Shown here: positions 35,544-43,408 of the stretch, piece by piece
Numbering within the stretch: position 1 is the first letter of the stretch
How the letters are laid out: each line of letters starts with the position of its first letter
Assembly: GCA_965214495.1 (NCBI GenBank)
Contig: OZ243958.1
Coordinates: 2,604,001 to 2,668,000 of the forward strand
DNA from: JANQOH01 sp965214495
Lineage (GTDB): Bacteria; Pseudomonadota; Alphaproteobacteria; UBA7887
DNA length: 64,000 nucleotides
Reading direction: 5' to 3'
Notes under the pieces: model-generated
Databases searched by the model: none
Told to the model about the DNA's origin: nothing
Seen by the model: the letters and a program-made list of their open reading frames with translations, nothing else
Made by a program: the position numbers and the translations under genes

Positions 35544-35876
35544 TCAGACCGTTCCGTCGTCGGTCGGGAACACCGATTCGAGAAGCCGCCAGTCTCTGGC
35601 CGACGGCGCGTTGGCGTTCCAGTCGGGATAGGTGTTCATGGTGTCGGGAACCTGCGCCGGCCACCAGCACGGGTCCGAGCAACCGTAGAGGTCCGCCTCC
35701 ATCGGCTGGCACAGACCGGCGACGCCGCCGAACGGGTCGATTTCCCAACCCGGGTCGAGAGTGGACGAGCAGCCCGCGACCACTGTCTGCATGGCCCGGA
35801 CTTCCTCCATCCTGCCTTGTTCGAGCGCACCTTCGACGAGATGCGCCTTCTTGTTGATCGGTTTGAGATGTTTCAT
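35544..35876 (-). CDS. qhpC: QhpC, gamma subunit precursor that carries the CTQ cofactor and thioether cross-links
   Basis: Small peptide substrate and catalytic subunit, 110 aa: a leader of about 28-29 residues (MKHLKPINKKAHLVEGALEQ onward) and a core of about 80. All residues modified in characterised QHNDH are present with exact spacing: Cys36-Glu45, Cys56-Asp62 and Cys70-Asp78 for the Cys-to-acid thioethers, and Cys66-Trp72 for the cysteine tryptophylquinone (LYGCSDPCWWPAQVPD). Asp62 corresponds to the catalytic base. ATG at 35876 overlaps the qhpD stop (ATGA). The lack of a Sec signal fits export by QhpF after maturation. Leader cleavage is expected near Met29-Gln30. Confidence 0.96.
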   Translation of the reverse strand: MKHLKPINKKAHLVEGALEQGRMEEVRAMQTVVAGCSSTLDPGWEIDPFGGVAGLCQPMEADLYGCSDPCWWPAQVPDTMNTYPDWNANAPSARDWRLLESVFPTDDGTV

Positions 35877-37315
35877 GTCCGGACCCTCCGGGGTTCGACG
35901 TGCGTCTCGAAGAAAGCGGGATTGCGTTCCATGATGCGGGCATAGACCTCGATGCCGAAATCCACCCAGTCGCGCATCAGATCGCAATAGTGATAGGTCG
36001 GGTGTATCGGATCGTTGTAGTGGGCGTAGCTCTCGTGGTAGCAGCCGCCCGAGCAGAGATTCCGGATGCGGCAGGTTTCGCAGCCGGTGTCGGTCCGGTC
36101 GAGGCGCGCTTCGATGAACTTGCCGAGCGCGGGTTTGTCGATGCCGCCGCGCTCGACATGGCCGAACGTCGGCAGGTCGGAGCCGGTGAACCGGTGGCAC
36201 AGATTGATGCCGCCGTCGGTATCGACCGCCAGCAAACCGACCCCTGCGCCGCAAGGCAGCGACTTGGTCATGCCCTCGGCCAGATCGGTCATCAACTGGT
36301 GCATATTGCCGAAACCGATATTGAGATTCTCGAACGCCGCCGCCATGTATCGCCGCCCCAGCGTCTTCATGTTGGCGAATAGGGCGACGAGCTCGTCGCC
36401 GTCGAGGGCGAACAGCGTGTTCTCGGTCGAAGTGACCGGCGCGAAGCCGACCTCGTGAAAACCGAGATCGTTGATCAGGTGGTCCCAGATGCCGACCACA
36501 TCGACCATCCCGGCGGTCAGAGTGACCCTCGCGCCGATCGGACGCGCGCGATAGCGCGACAACGCCATGCGCGCTTTCGCGCTGACGATGTCGTAGGTCC
36601 CGGCGCCGCCGACGGTGCGGCGGTTGCGGTCGTGCGCGGCCCGCGGCCCGTCGATCGAAATGGTGATCCCGACGCGGTGGGCGTCGAAATAGTCGATCAG
36701 TTCCTCCGTCAGCAACGTGGCGTTGGTGGTGAGGCTGAAATCGACTTTCTTGCCGAGTTCGGCCGCTCGCCCCTCGGCATAGTCCACGACCTGACGGATC
36801 AGCGGCATGTTGGCCAACGGTTCGCCGCCGAAGAAAACCACGTTGAAGCGGTCGCGCGTCTCCCCCTCGGCGAGGAGCATTTCGATCGATCTGACCGCGG
36901 TGTCGAACGACATTTCGGCGCCGTTGGCGGGCGCCGCAAGGTCCTCCTTGTAGCAGTAAGTGCACGACAGGTTGCAGCCGCTATTGGTGTTGAGGACGAC
37001 GGTTGACAGGGGGAACTTCTCGACCCTGATCGGCGCGCCACCCGGACGCGGCGCCCGACCGTCGCTCAATACGTCGAGATCGATCATGCCGCGGATCGTT
37101 TCGACGACGGCTTCCGGCGCGTGCCGGCCGTCGAAACGCCGGCGCACCTCCTCCGCCGTGATCGCCGTCTTGCCGTCTCCCGCGAACAGGTCGAGCAGGT
37201 CGCCGGAGACGTCGTCGAGCTTGAAGAGGCTCGACGTCGGGATGTGGAACAGCATCTCGCGGTTGTCCACCGCCACCCGGTGGAGATTGTGCTCGACCAG
37301 CGTCAATGCGCTCAT
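35873..37315 (-). CDS. qhpD: QhpD, radical SAM enzyme forming thioether cross-links in QhpC
   Basis: Cytoplasmic radical SAM/SPASM enzyme of 480 aa that makes the three Cys-to-Asp/Glu thioethers of the gamma subunit. Residues 1-95 look like a PqqD-type peptide-recognition domain. The SAM cluster motif CNLSCTYC is Cys114, Cys118, Cys121. The C-terminal SPASM region has CGAGVGLLAVDTDGGINLCH and a cysteine-rich end (CETCRIRNLCSGGC, then HYCDLMRDW) for auxiliary clusters. Its stop overlaps the start of its substrate gene qhpC, consistent with tight coupling. It begins 22 bases after qhpA. Confidence 0.96.
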   Translation of the reverse strand: MSALTLVEHNLHRVAVDNREMLFHIPTSSLFKLDDVSGDLLDLFAGDGKTAITAEEVRRRFDGRHAPEAVVETIRGMIDLDVLSDGRAPRPGGAPIRVEKFPLSTVVLNTNSGCNLSCTYCYKEDLAAPANGAEMSFDTAVRSIEMLLAEGETRDRFNVVFFGGEPLANMPLIRQVVDYAEGRAAELGKKVDFSLTTNATLLTEELIDYFDAHRVGITISIDGPRAAHDRNRRTVGGAGTYDIVSAKARMALSRYRARPIGARVTLTAGMVDVVGIWDHLINDLGFHEVGFAPVTSTENTLFALDGDELVALFANMKTLGRRYMAAAFENLNIGFGNMHQLMTDLAEGMTKSLPCGAGVGLLAVDTDGGINLCHRFTGSDLPTFGHVERGGIDKPALGKFIEARLDRTDTGCETCRIRNLCSGGCYHESYAHYNDPIHPTYHYCDLMRDWVDFGIEVYARIMERNPAFFETHVEPRRVRT

Positions 37316-37337
37316 CGGCGATCGGCCTCCGTTTCGC

Positions 37338-38906
37338 CTACCGGATCGGCGGGTCGTTCCAGCGTTGCACGGTCACCACCAACTGCCCTTCGCCGCGCAC
37401 GGCGGCGTAGCCGTGCCCCACTGTGCCGACGACCTTCAGGTTGCCGGCATTGTTGGTCTCGAACGGTCGCGCCGGGTTGAGACCCGCGTCGGAGGGATCG
37501 AAAACGCCGGTGTTCGGGTTCATCATGCCGGCGAAACCGACGTCGTCGAGTTGGGCCGCAACGTCGTCGAACGGCTCGACGCTCCACTGCGCGGGCATGG
37601 CGCCGATACGGCTGCCGTCGGCCATATAGCCGACCGCGTCGAAGAGCGCGTATTGATCGAGCCGCGTCCCGCCGCCGCCGCCAACCCGGGCGATGGAGAA
37701 GGGCGGCTCGATCTTCACCTCCGCCACCGAGTCGTAAACCACGAAAGCGTCGCCGCCGGAACCGCTGCCGCCGACTGCGACCGGGCGCGCGCCGAGGGCT
37801 GAGTCGGCGGCCGCTTCGGCCATGACGACGACCGTTTCGGAGTCGGCGGCGACGATCTCGGTTATCGTCACGCCGGGACCGAGATCGACGTCACCTGACA
37901 GCCCGGCGCCGTGTATCGCGATCTCCGCGGCGGCGCCCGCCTTGAGATACGGGGGCTCGACCGCCATGACCGCGGAGTGGCCGTCGCGCACCCGCACGAT
38001 CGTGTAGTCGGCGCCGATCTCGTCCTGTTGCGCGTCCATGAAACGCCCGGTGCCGCGGTTGCCGTCCTCGTCGATCGTGCCGATCATCAGGATCGCGCCC
38101 CGATCGTCGGAGAGGCGGGCCCGCCACTCGTAACCGGTATAGACGATGGTCTGGCCGGACAGGTTGCGCGTCCCGTCCGCCGCCGCCAGCCGGCCTTGCG
38201 CGGCGTAAGTGTCGCCGTCCGCGTCCTCGACGGTAATGACGCCGTGCCCGAACCCCAGGCCGGGGCCGCGCGAGACCCAGCGCCATTCGCCGGACACGTC
38301 CGTCGTGCGGCCCTGCCACGCCGCCCATTCGGCCGTTTCGAACGGCCAGTGTTCGACCAGCCAGTCCGTCGTTTCGGTGGTGGCGATCTCGAACCACGCA
38401 CGGTCGCGGCCGTAAAACTGATACTCGGTGGTGGGCCACTGCCCGAGATGGAAGTGGATATGGCTCTCCCACTCGGCGCGGGTGCGCCGCTGCAACGCGC
38501 CGCGGGCCCCGGAGTGGCAACGCGCGCACATGAAGAAATACTCCGGCGGGAAGTCTTCCACCACCGCGGGTCGGCGCTCAAGGATGTAGCGGTAACCGGC
38601 CGTCTCCGCCGGCGCCAGACCCTGGGTGTCGGCGAGATGTTTGACCAGCGCCCGCCGTTCTCCCGGCGGCACTTCGACGCCATGCATGATGCCCATCCGC
38701 GCGATGGTCATCAGCCAGCCTTCAGGGGTCTTGCGCTGGCCGGCGATGCGGCTCAGCCCGTCGCCTTCGTCGGCGTGACAGGCGCCGCATCGCGCATTCA
38801 GGATCGCTTCGGCGTCCTGGGCGAGCGCGGGGAAGGATTGCGTGAAGAGGCCGATCGCAAGGGCCGCTGCCGCGATCGGACCGGTATGTCTGAACGATCT
38901 CCACAT
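37338..38906 (-). CDS. qhpA: QhpA, diheme cytochrome c alpha subunit of quinohemoprotein amine dehydrogenase
   Basis: Periplasmic electron-transfer subunit of 522 aa. A Sec signal peptide (IAAAALAIGLFTQSFPALAQ, cut after about residue 30) is followed by two heme c sites, CGACH at 40-44 and CARCH at 127-131. The rest is the beta-barrel domains typical of the family (for example VSGEWRWVSRGPGLGFGHGV). Electrons from the CTQ cofactor pass through both hemes to a soluble acceptor such as azurin or a c-type cytochrome. It is the first gene of the operon, with a candidate promoter about 80 bases upstream. Confidence 0.95.
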   Translation of the reverse strand: MWRSFRHTGPIAAAALAIGLFTQSFPALAQDAEAILNARCGACHADEGDGLSRIAGQRKTPEGWLMTIARMGIMHGVEVPPGERRALVKHLADTQGLAPAETAGYRYILERRPAVVEDFPPEYFFMCARCHSGARGALQRRTRAEWESHIHFHLGQWPTTEYQFYGRDRAWFEIATTETTDWLVEHWPFETAEWAAWQGRTTDVSGEWRWVSRGPGLGFGHGVITVEDADGDTYAAQGRLAAADGTRNLSGQTIVYTGYEWRARLSDDRGAILMIGTIDEDGNRGTGRFMDAQQDEIGADYTIVRVRDGHSAVMAVEPPYLKAGAAAEIAIHGAGLSGDVDLGPGVTITEIVAADSETVVVMAEAAADSALGARPVAVGGSGSGGDAFVVYDSVAEVKIEPPFSIARVGGGGGTRLDQYALFDAVGYMADGSRIGAMPAQWSVEPFDDVAAQLDDVGFAGMMNPNTGVFDPSDAGLNPARPFETNNAGNLKVVGTVGHGYAAVRGEGQLVVTVQRWNDPPIR

Positions 38907-38914
38907 GGCACTGT

Positions 38915-38966
38915 CCCTTGGCTAATGGGTTCGAACGGGACCCTTCGCTAGCGGGCTGCAACGGGA
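38915..38966 (-). repeat. Two tandem 26-base repeats in the qhpA leader
   Basis: Copies at 38915-38940 and 38941-38966 both begin CCCTT and end AACGGGA on the plus strand; I count six mismatches over 26 bases. They lie between the candidate promoter and the qhpA start, where a regulator or translational control could act. Confidence 0.7.
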
Positions 38967-38981
38967 CTTCGGTCCGTGAGC

Positions 38982-39010
38982 ATGGTCCGCCTGCCCAAGA
39001 CCGGTGTCAA
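38982..39010 (-). promoter_or_regulatory. Candidate sigma-70 promoter for the qhp operon
   Basis: On the minus strand a perfect TTGACA (39010-39005) is followed after 17 bases by GACCAT (38987-38982), a weak -10. A transcript would begin near 38975, about 70 bases before the qhpA ATG. The weak -10 would suit an activator; the qhp regulator QhpR is not in this window. Confidence 0.5.
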
Positions 39011-39082
39011 GATATATTTCGGCGCGGCAGCGGCGCGTCCGGGCCGCCGCAAAGGGCGGGTGCGCCAAACTGTATCGATCCG

Positions 39083-39169
39083 CCTGTAGGGGTGCCCCTT
39101 GTGGGCGCCCGACCTCCCGCGAACAGGCGGGCGCCAAGGGAAGGCAACCACAAGGGTTGCCCCTACGGG
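39083..39169. repeat. Dispersed palindromic repeat, copy C
   Basis: Same architecture as copy A: outer CCTGTAGGGG at 39083 and CCCCTACGGG ending at 39169, with inner arms GTGCCCCTTGTGGGCGCCC and GGCAACCACAAGGGTTGCC. The right flank ATTGTCGCGGTT is shared with copy A, so the repeated unit may extend beyond the inverted ends. Confidence 0.8.
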
Positions 39170-39384
39170 AATTGTCGCGGTTGGGGTGGGTTCGTGCCGG
39201 CGATGACAGCGGGACGGCGGCGCGCTCGAGTCCGGTCGTCCCGCAGCATGTATCGGTTTCAAACCGAGACACCACCCGGACGCCGATAGAAAGCGTTGTG
39301 CCGATCGATTGCAAGACGCGGGTAATTCGCCTCCAAAGCGACGATCGCGTTGTCCCGACCTTGATGGTCGAATCGCATAACACA

Positions 39385-40728
39385 TTAGAGTCGGGGCATA
39401 TTTCGGCGCCGCGCCGCCAGCAGGCCACGGGTGTCGAGCCAGGAAAGCGCCGTCCCGATCTGCTGCGGCGTGCAGTCGAAACGCCGCGCCGCGTCCGCCG
39501 CCAGTTCGGCGCCCGGCCGCCAGCCGCCATCGAGAAAGCGCATGAGCGGCGCCAGCGCGACCCCGTCGATCCGCCACACCCCGCGCGGATGGTCGGCGGT
39601 GATGACGACCTCGCGCTCGGCGACGTAGCCATCGACGATCACGGGGCGGACGGCGATTTCGGGCGCACCTGCGCGAGGCGCCGGGTGCGACGGCAGCGCA
39701 TCGGGCCATGCTGCCCGCGCGCGCCAGAAAGGGCGCTCCGGCCACCGGCGCTCGAGGCGGTAGAAGTCCCTTCCCGAACGGGCGCGGGTCAGGAAGGCGT
39801 GATCGATCCGTTCCTCGTAGAAGCGGGCGGCGAGGGCGTGGTCGTCCGGTCGATCGCACAGGGTGTTGACGACGGCGACGGCGTTGAGGGCGGTTCCGAT
39901 CGCCTCGAACTGGCCGTGGCCGGAAAGCGGATCGACCGCGATCGCCGCATCGCCGACGCGGACGGCGCGCGCGGCGACCGGAGTCTCGGCACGCGCGGCG
40001 CCGGCGTTTCGCGCGATCACCGCGCCGATGGACGCGCCGCCGGCGCACCACCCCGCCGCTTCCGCCACGGCTGTAACCTGCCGGGCGTAGAATTCGGCGA
40101 GTCCGTCTCTGGCCGGCAACCGATCGCCGGCGACGACGATCTGCAAATCGGCGACGTCGTCGCCGGGCGCAGCGAACCAGGCCCAGCCGTCGGCGAAGGC
40201 GGCGACCTCGGTCCGGCCCGGCGCGCCGTTGCGGAACCGCCAGCGGCGAGTCAGGGCCGTCGTCGCGGGACCGCGGCGGCCCCCGCGCGCGGGCGCCCGT
40301 CGCCCGCGCGCTTCGACCAGGAGACCGGCGTCGATCGTCTCGCCGTCACCTGACGTCACCCGCCACCGGCCGCCGACCTCGCGCACCCGACCGACGCGAC
40401 CGCTCACGACGGACGCTCCCGCGGCGGCGATATCCTCGCGCAACGCCGCGTCGAGCCGGCCGCGATCAACGAGCCGTTCGCCGTTGGCGGCGCGGCATTC
40501 GCCATTCCAGTGACTGGTGCGCTCGACCCACGATCCGATCGTCATCCGTGCGCGATTCAGGCCCGCATGACGCATTCCGGCCTCGGCGCGCGCCGAAACG
40601 CCTTCGATAACCGCGGCGCGGCGCGGCGCATCGATGACGACAAGCCGGCGACCGGCGCGGGCCAGACCGACGGCGACAGCCGCCCCGGACAGGCCGCCGC
40701 CGAGGACGACGATATCGGCGCGGATCAC
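39385..40728 (-). CDS. qhpG: QhpG, flavin monooxygenase for CTQ formation
   Basis: FAD-dependent monooxygenase of 447 aa. In characterised QHNDH biogenesis QhpG dihydroxylates the tryptophan of cross-linked QhpC that becomes CTQ. The FAD motif is DIVVLGGGLSGAAVAVGLAR (residues 5-24). The second FAD site, VRVGDAAIAVDPLSGHGQFE, resembles tryptophan halogenase-type monooxygenases. GTG at 40728 starts directly before the FAD motif; the frame is open 34 codons further but that part is not protein-like. It lies upstream of qhpA on the same strand but 478 bases apart, so it may have its own promoter. Confidence 0.87.
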   Translation of the reverse strand: MIRADIVVLGGGLSGAAVAVGLARAGRRLVVIDAPRRAAVIEGVSARAEAGMRHAGLNRARMTIGSWVERTSHWNGECRAANGERLVDRGRLDAALREDIAAAGASVVSGRVGRVREVGGRWRVTSGDGETIDAGLLVEARGRRAPARGGRRGPATTALTRRWRFRNGAPGRTEVAAFADGWAWFAAPGDDVADLQIVVAGDRLPARDGLAEFYARQVTAVAEAAGWCAGGASIGAVIARNAGAARAETPVAARAVRVGDAAIAVDPLSGHGQFEAIGTALNAVAVVNTLCDRPDDHALAARFYEERIDHAFLTRARSGRDFYRLERRWPERPFWRARAAWPDALPSHPAPRAGAPEIAVRPVIVDGYVAEREVVITADHPRGVWRIDGVALAPLMRFLDGGWRPGAELAADAARRFDCTPQQIGTALSWLDTRGLLAARRRNMPRL

Positions 40729-40932
40729 GGACTTGCGCTCTTCGGGTGACGGAAGAGCGCGGAAACCCTGGACGCCGCGACGAAGATTCGACTGTTCGAG
40801 CGTTCGTTCGTCAGCCCCGCGTGACGCCAACCAGGCGCTATTCGAGCGACGCCCCGGGATCGATCGTTCAGGAACGCCGCATCGTCGCGCGCCGAAACGC
40901 AGGCCCGATCTGTCGACGGCGCCGCACCCTGC

Positions 40933-41754
40933 TCAACCGCCCCAGACGTAAACGCAGAAGAACAGGAACAGCCACACCACATCGACGAAGTGCCAATACC
41001 ACGCCGCCGCCTCGAAGCCAAAATGCTGCTCCGGCTTGAAGTGGTCCTTGTAGGAACGGAAGAGACAAACGATCAGGAAGATCGTGCCGATCAGAACATG
41101 CGCGCCGTGGAAGCCGGTCGCCATGAAGAAGGTCGAGGGGTAGATGCCGTCCGTGAAGGCGAACGGCGCGTGCGAATACTCGTAGGCTTGCACGGCAGTG
41201 AACAACGCGCCCAGCCCGACCGTGCACCACAACCCGAGGATAAGATGCCCCCTGTTGCCCTCGCGCAGGGCGTGGTGCGCCCATGTCACCGTCGCGCCCG
41301 AAGTGAGCAGGATGACGGTGTTGAGCAGCGGCAGGTGCCACGGGTCGAAGGTCTCGATCGAGGTCGGGGGCCATTGGCCGCCGTTCGCTTCCACCCGCCC
41401 GAACTGGATGGCTTCGTCGGCATAGATCGAGGCGTCGAAGAAGGCCCAGAACCAGGCGGCGAAGAACATCACCTCCGAGGCGATGAACAGCGCCATGCCG
41501 TAGCGCAGACCGAGCTGCACGACAGGAGTGTGATGCCCCTCGAAGGTCGCCTCGCGCACCACGTCGCGCCACCAAACCACCATGGTCGCCGCGACCATGA
41601 CCGCGCCCGCGATGGCGATCCACGGCCCGCCGGTCGCGTCGTGCATGTAAACCACGGTCCCGAAGGTGAGGAGCAGCGCCGCGAAGGCGCCCATCAGCGG
41701 CCACGGGCTCGGATCGACCAGATGATAGGGATGCTTGGCTTCGGCGTTGGACAT
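40933..41754 (-). CDS. ctaE: Cytochrome c oxidase subunit III
   Basis: Seven-helix subunit of the aa3-type terminal oxidase in the inner membrane, 273 aa, normal length. It begins HPYHLVDPSPWPLMGAFAAL, the family start, and contains GMALFIASEVMFFAAWFWAF with the conserved glutamate and HVLIGTIFLIVCLFRSYKDH. The last residues (YWHFVDVVWLFLFFCVYVWG) are typical. It follows ctaG by 10 bases in the ctaC-ctaD-ctaB-small ORF-ctaG-ctaE operon. Confidence 0.97.
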   Translation of the reverse strand: MSNAEAKHPYHLVDPSPWPLMGAFAALLLTFGTVVYMHDATGGPWIAIAGAVMVAATMVVWWRDVVREATFEGHHTPVVQLGLRYGMALFIASEVMFFAAWFWAFFDASIYADEAIQFGRVEANGGQWPPTSIETFDPWHLPLLNTVILLTSGATVTWAHHALREGNRGHLILGLWCTVGLGALFTAVQAYEYSHAPFAFTDGIYPSTFFMATGFHGAHVLIGTIFLIVCLFRSYKDHFKPEQHFGFEAAAWYWHFVDVVWLFLFFCVYVWGG

Positions 41755-41764
41755 GGTTCGGCTC

Positions 41765-42355
41765 TCAGTTCAGGACGGGCGCGTCATGCGCGGCGGCGGC
41801 GTGGACTCGCGCCAGCGCGTCGTCGCCGGCGTCGAACATGGTGTAGGACAGGGTCACGGTGCGGATGTCCGCCGCGTCGGGGTCGTCGGCGATCGCCGGG
41901 TCGATGAAGAAGGAGACGGCGAATTCGGCGCTATCTCCGGGCGCCAGATACTGTTCTTCGAAACAGAAGCACTCGATCTTGCTGAAATACCGGCCGGCGA
42001 CCAGGGGCGTGACGTTGAACGTCGCAGACCCGACTCGCGCGGCGCCCTCGTTCACGGCGCGATAGAAAGCGAGCGACGCCTCTCCCGCGCGCACCTCGAT
42101 CCTGGATTCGACCGGCTCGAAACGCCACGGCAAAGCCGGGTCCGTGTCGGCGTTGAAGCGCACGGTCATGGCGTAGTCCGAGGTCGCGCCGGGCGCCGCT
42201 TCGGCGATTCCCGTCGCGCCGCCATAGCCTGTGACCTGGCAGAACAGGCGGTAGAGCGGGGCCGATGCGAAGGCGAGGCCGACCATGCCGCAGCATACGA
42301 GACCGAGCGCGATGGCGAGCCGGCGGCTGCGCGCCTCCTGCCGCGCGACGGTCAT
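41765..42355 (-). CDS. ctaG: Cytochrome c oxidase assembly protein CtaG (Cox11)
   Basis: Membrane-anchored copper chaperone that delivers copper to the CuB site of subunit I. It is 196 aa: one N-terminal membrane helix (LAIALGLVCCGMVGLAFASA), followed by APLYRLFCQVTGYGGATG and the copper-binding KIECFCFEEQYLAPGDSAEF. ATG at 42355 overlaps the stop of the 39-aa gene before it (ATGA). The length and all motifs fit Cox11. Confidence 0.95.
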   Translation of the reverse strand: MTVARQEARSRRLAIALGLVCCGMVGLAFASAPLYRLFCQVTGYGGATGIAEAAPGATSDYAMTVRFNADTDPALPWRFEPVESRIEVRAGEASLAFYRAVNEGAARVGSATFNVTPLVAGRYFSKIECFCFEEQYLAPGDSAEFAVSFFIDPAIADDPDAADIRTVTLSYTMFDAGDDALARVHAAAAHDAPVLN

Positions 42356-42471
42356 GCGCCCCCCAGCTTGGCGAGAGTGATCAGAAAGAACAGCACGACG
42401 AGGGCGCCGAGGCCGAGCGCGAGGGCCAGGTTCTTCATGCGCTGGCGGCGGTGGAGCGGGTGCGGGGGCAT
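42352..42471 (-). CDS. 39-aa single-helix membrane protein in the cox operon
   Basis: Tiny gene between ctaB and ctaG. The product has a basic N-terminus (PPHPLHRRQRMKN) and one membrane helix (LALALGLGALVVLFFLITLA). Comparable small proteins of unknown exact role occur at this position in many alphaproteobacterial cox operons. The start is 3 bases after ctaB ends, and the TGA overlaps the ctaG ATG. Tight coupling and conserved position make it a real gene despite its size. A role in oxidase assembly is inferred. Confidence 0.8.
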   Translation of the reverse strand: MPPHPLHRRQRMKNLALALGLGALVVLFFLITLAKLGGA

Positions 42472-42474
42472 CGC

Positions 42475-43392
42475 TCAAGCGACCGGCGCGAACGCGAAGC
42501 GGTCGACGAGCAGCAGGACGAAGATCAGGAACAGCCAGGCGATCGACATCCCGAACAGGCGCCGGGCGTCGGCATCGTCGTCGCTGCGCCACAGAACCGC
42601 CGCATGGTAGATGAACACCACGCCCAGGACGGCGGCGCCGGCAAGATAGAGCCAGCCGGCCGCGCCCAGCAACGCCGGAACCAGCGCCAGCGGCGCCAGC
42701 ACGACGCTGTAGATCAGGATTTGCCGGCGGGTTTCGCGGCGGCCGGCGACCACCGGCAGCATCGGCACCCCGGCGCGCGCGTATTCGTCGGCGCGGTAGA
42801 GCGACAGCGCCCAGAAATGCGGCGGGGTCCAGACGAACACGATCGCGAACAGAACCCATGCGGCGAGCGCCGTTTCGCCGCTCACCGCCGCCCAGCCGAT
42901 CACCGGCGGCAATGCCCCGGCGGCGCCGCCGATGACGATGTTGCTGGCGGTCCGCCGCTTCAGCCCGAGGGTATAGACGAAGACGTAGAAGCCGATGGCG
43001 AGGGCGAGCAGCGCGGCGGCGAGCCAGTTGACCGCCAGCGCCATCAGCGCCACCGCGCCGACGGCCAGCGTCGCGCCGAAGCCGAGCGCCGCCTCCGGTG
43101 CCACCCGCCCGGCGGGGACGGGGCGGTCGCGGGTGCGCGCCATCAGCGCGTCGATGTCGCGGTCGCACCACATGTTGACGGCGCCCGCCGCGCCGGCGCC
43201 GACCGCGATGCAGAGCAATGCCGTGAACGCGATCGTCGGGTGCAACGCTCCCGGCGCCAGCGCCATGCCGACGAAGCCCGTGAAACAGACCAGCGACATG
43301 ACGCGCGGCTTCAGCAGCGCGAGATAGTCCGCCGGCCCGCCGGCGTCGAGGTGGGAAAACGCTTCGACGCCGATACCGTGCGCTTGCGACAT
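42475..43392 (-). CDS. ctaB: Protoheme IX farnesyltransferase (heme o synthase)
   Basis: Inner-membrane prenyltransferase making heme o, the precursor of heme a of the oxidase. It is 305 aa with about nine membrane segments. The polyprenyl-diphosphate site is NMWCDRDIDALMARTRDRP (conserved NxxxDxxxD pattern). A second conserved loop is VWTPPHFWALSLYRADEYAR. ATG at 43392 follows GGAG at a distance of 8 bases; the frame is open 14 codons further upstream, into ctaD. Located within the cox operon as usual. Confidence 0.96.
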   Translation of the reverse strand: MSQAHGIGVEAFSHLDAGGPADYLALLKPRVMSLVCFTGFVGMALAPGALHPTIAFTALLCIAVGAGAAGAVNMWCDRDIDALMARTRDRPVPAGRVAPEAALGFGATLAVGAVALMALAVNWLAAALLALAIGFYVFVYTLGLKRRTASNIVIGGAAGALPPVIGWAAVSGETALAAWVLFAIVFVWTPPHFWALSLYRADEYARAGVPMLPVVAGRRETRRQILIYSVVLAPLALVPALLGAAGWLYLAGAAVLGVVFIYHAAVLWRSDDDADARRLFGMSIAWLFLIFVLLLVDRFAFAPVA

Positions 43393-43408
43393 GGGAGGCT
43401 CCGCCACG

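Larger units (their letters stand above)
38907..39384. other. qhpA-qhpG intergenic region
   Basis: About 480 bases without a gene. From the qhpA side it holds a 26-base tandem repeat (38915-38966), a candidate promoter (38982-39010) and the dispersed repeat copy C (39083-39169). The remaining bases before the qhpG stop (39170-39384) show no clear structure. Known qhp loci keep qhpG with the other genes; here the repeat lies between. Confidence 0.7.

Noticed and set aside
3586..39169. CRISPR-like array from the repeated GTAGGGGC sequences
   Set aside because: Copies are tens of kilobases apart, are internally palindromic and lack regular spacers or cas genes.
38907..39384. qhpR regulator gene near the amine dehydrogenase operon
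   Set aside because: No AraC-type or other regulator frame is present in this gap or near the cluster ends.
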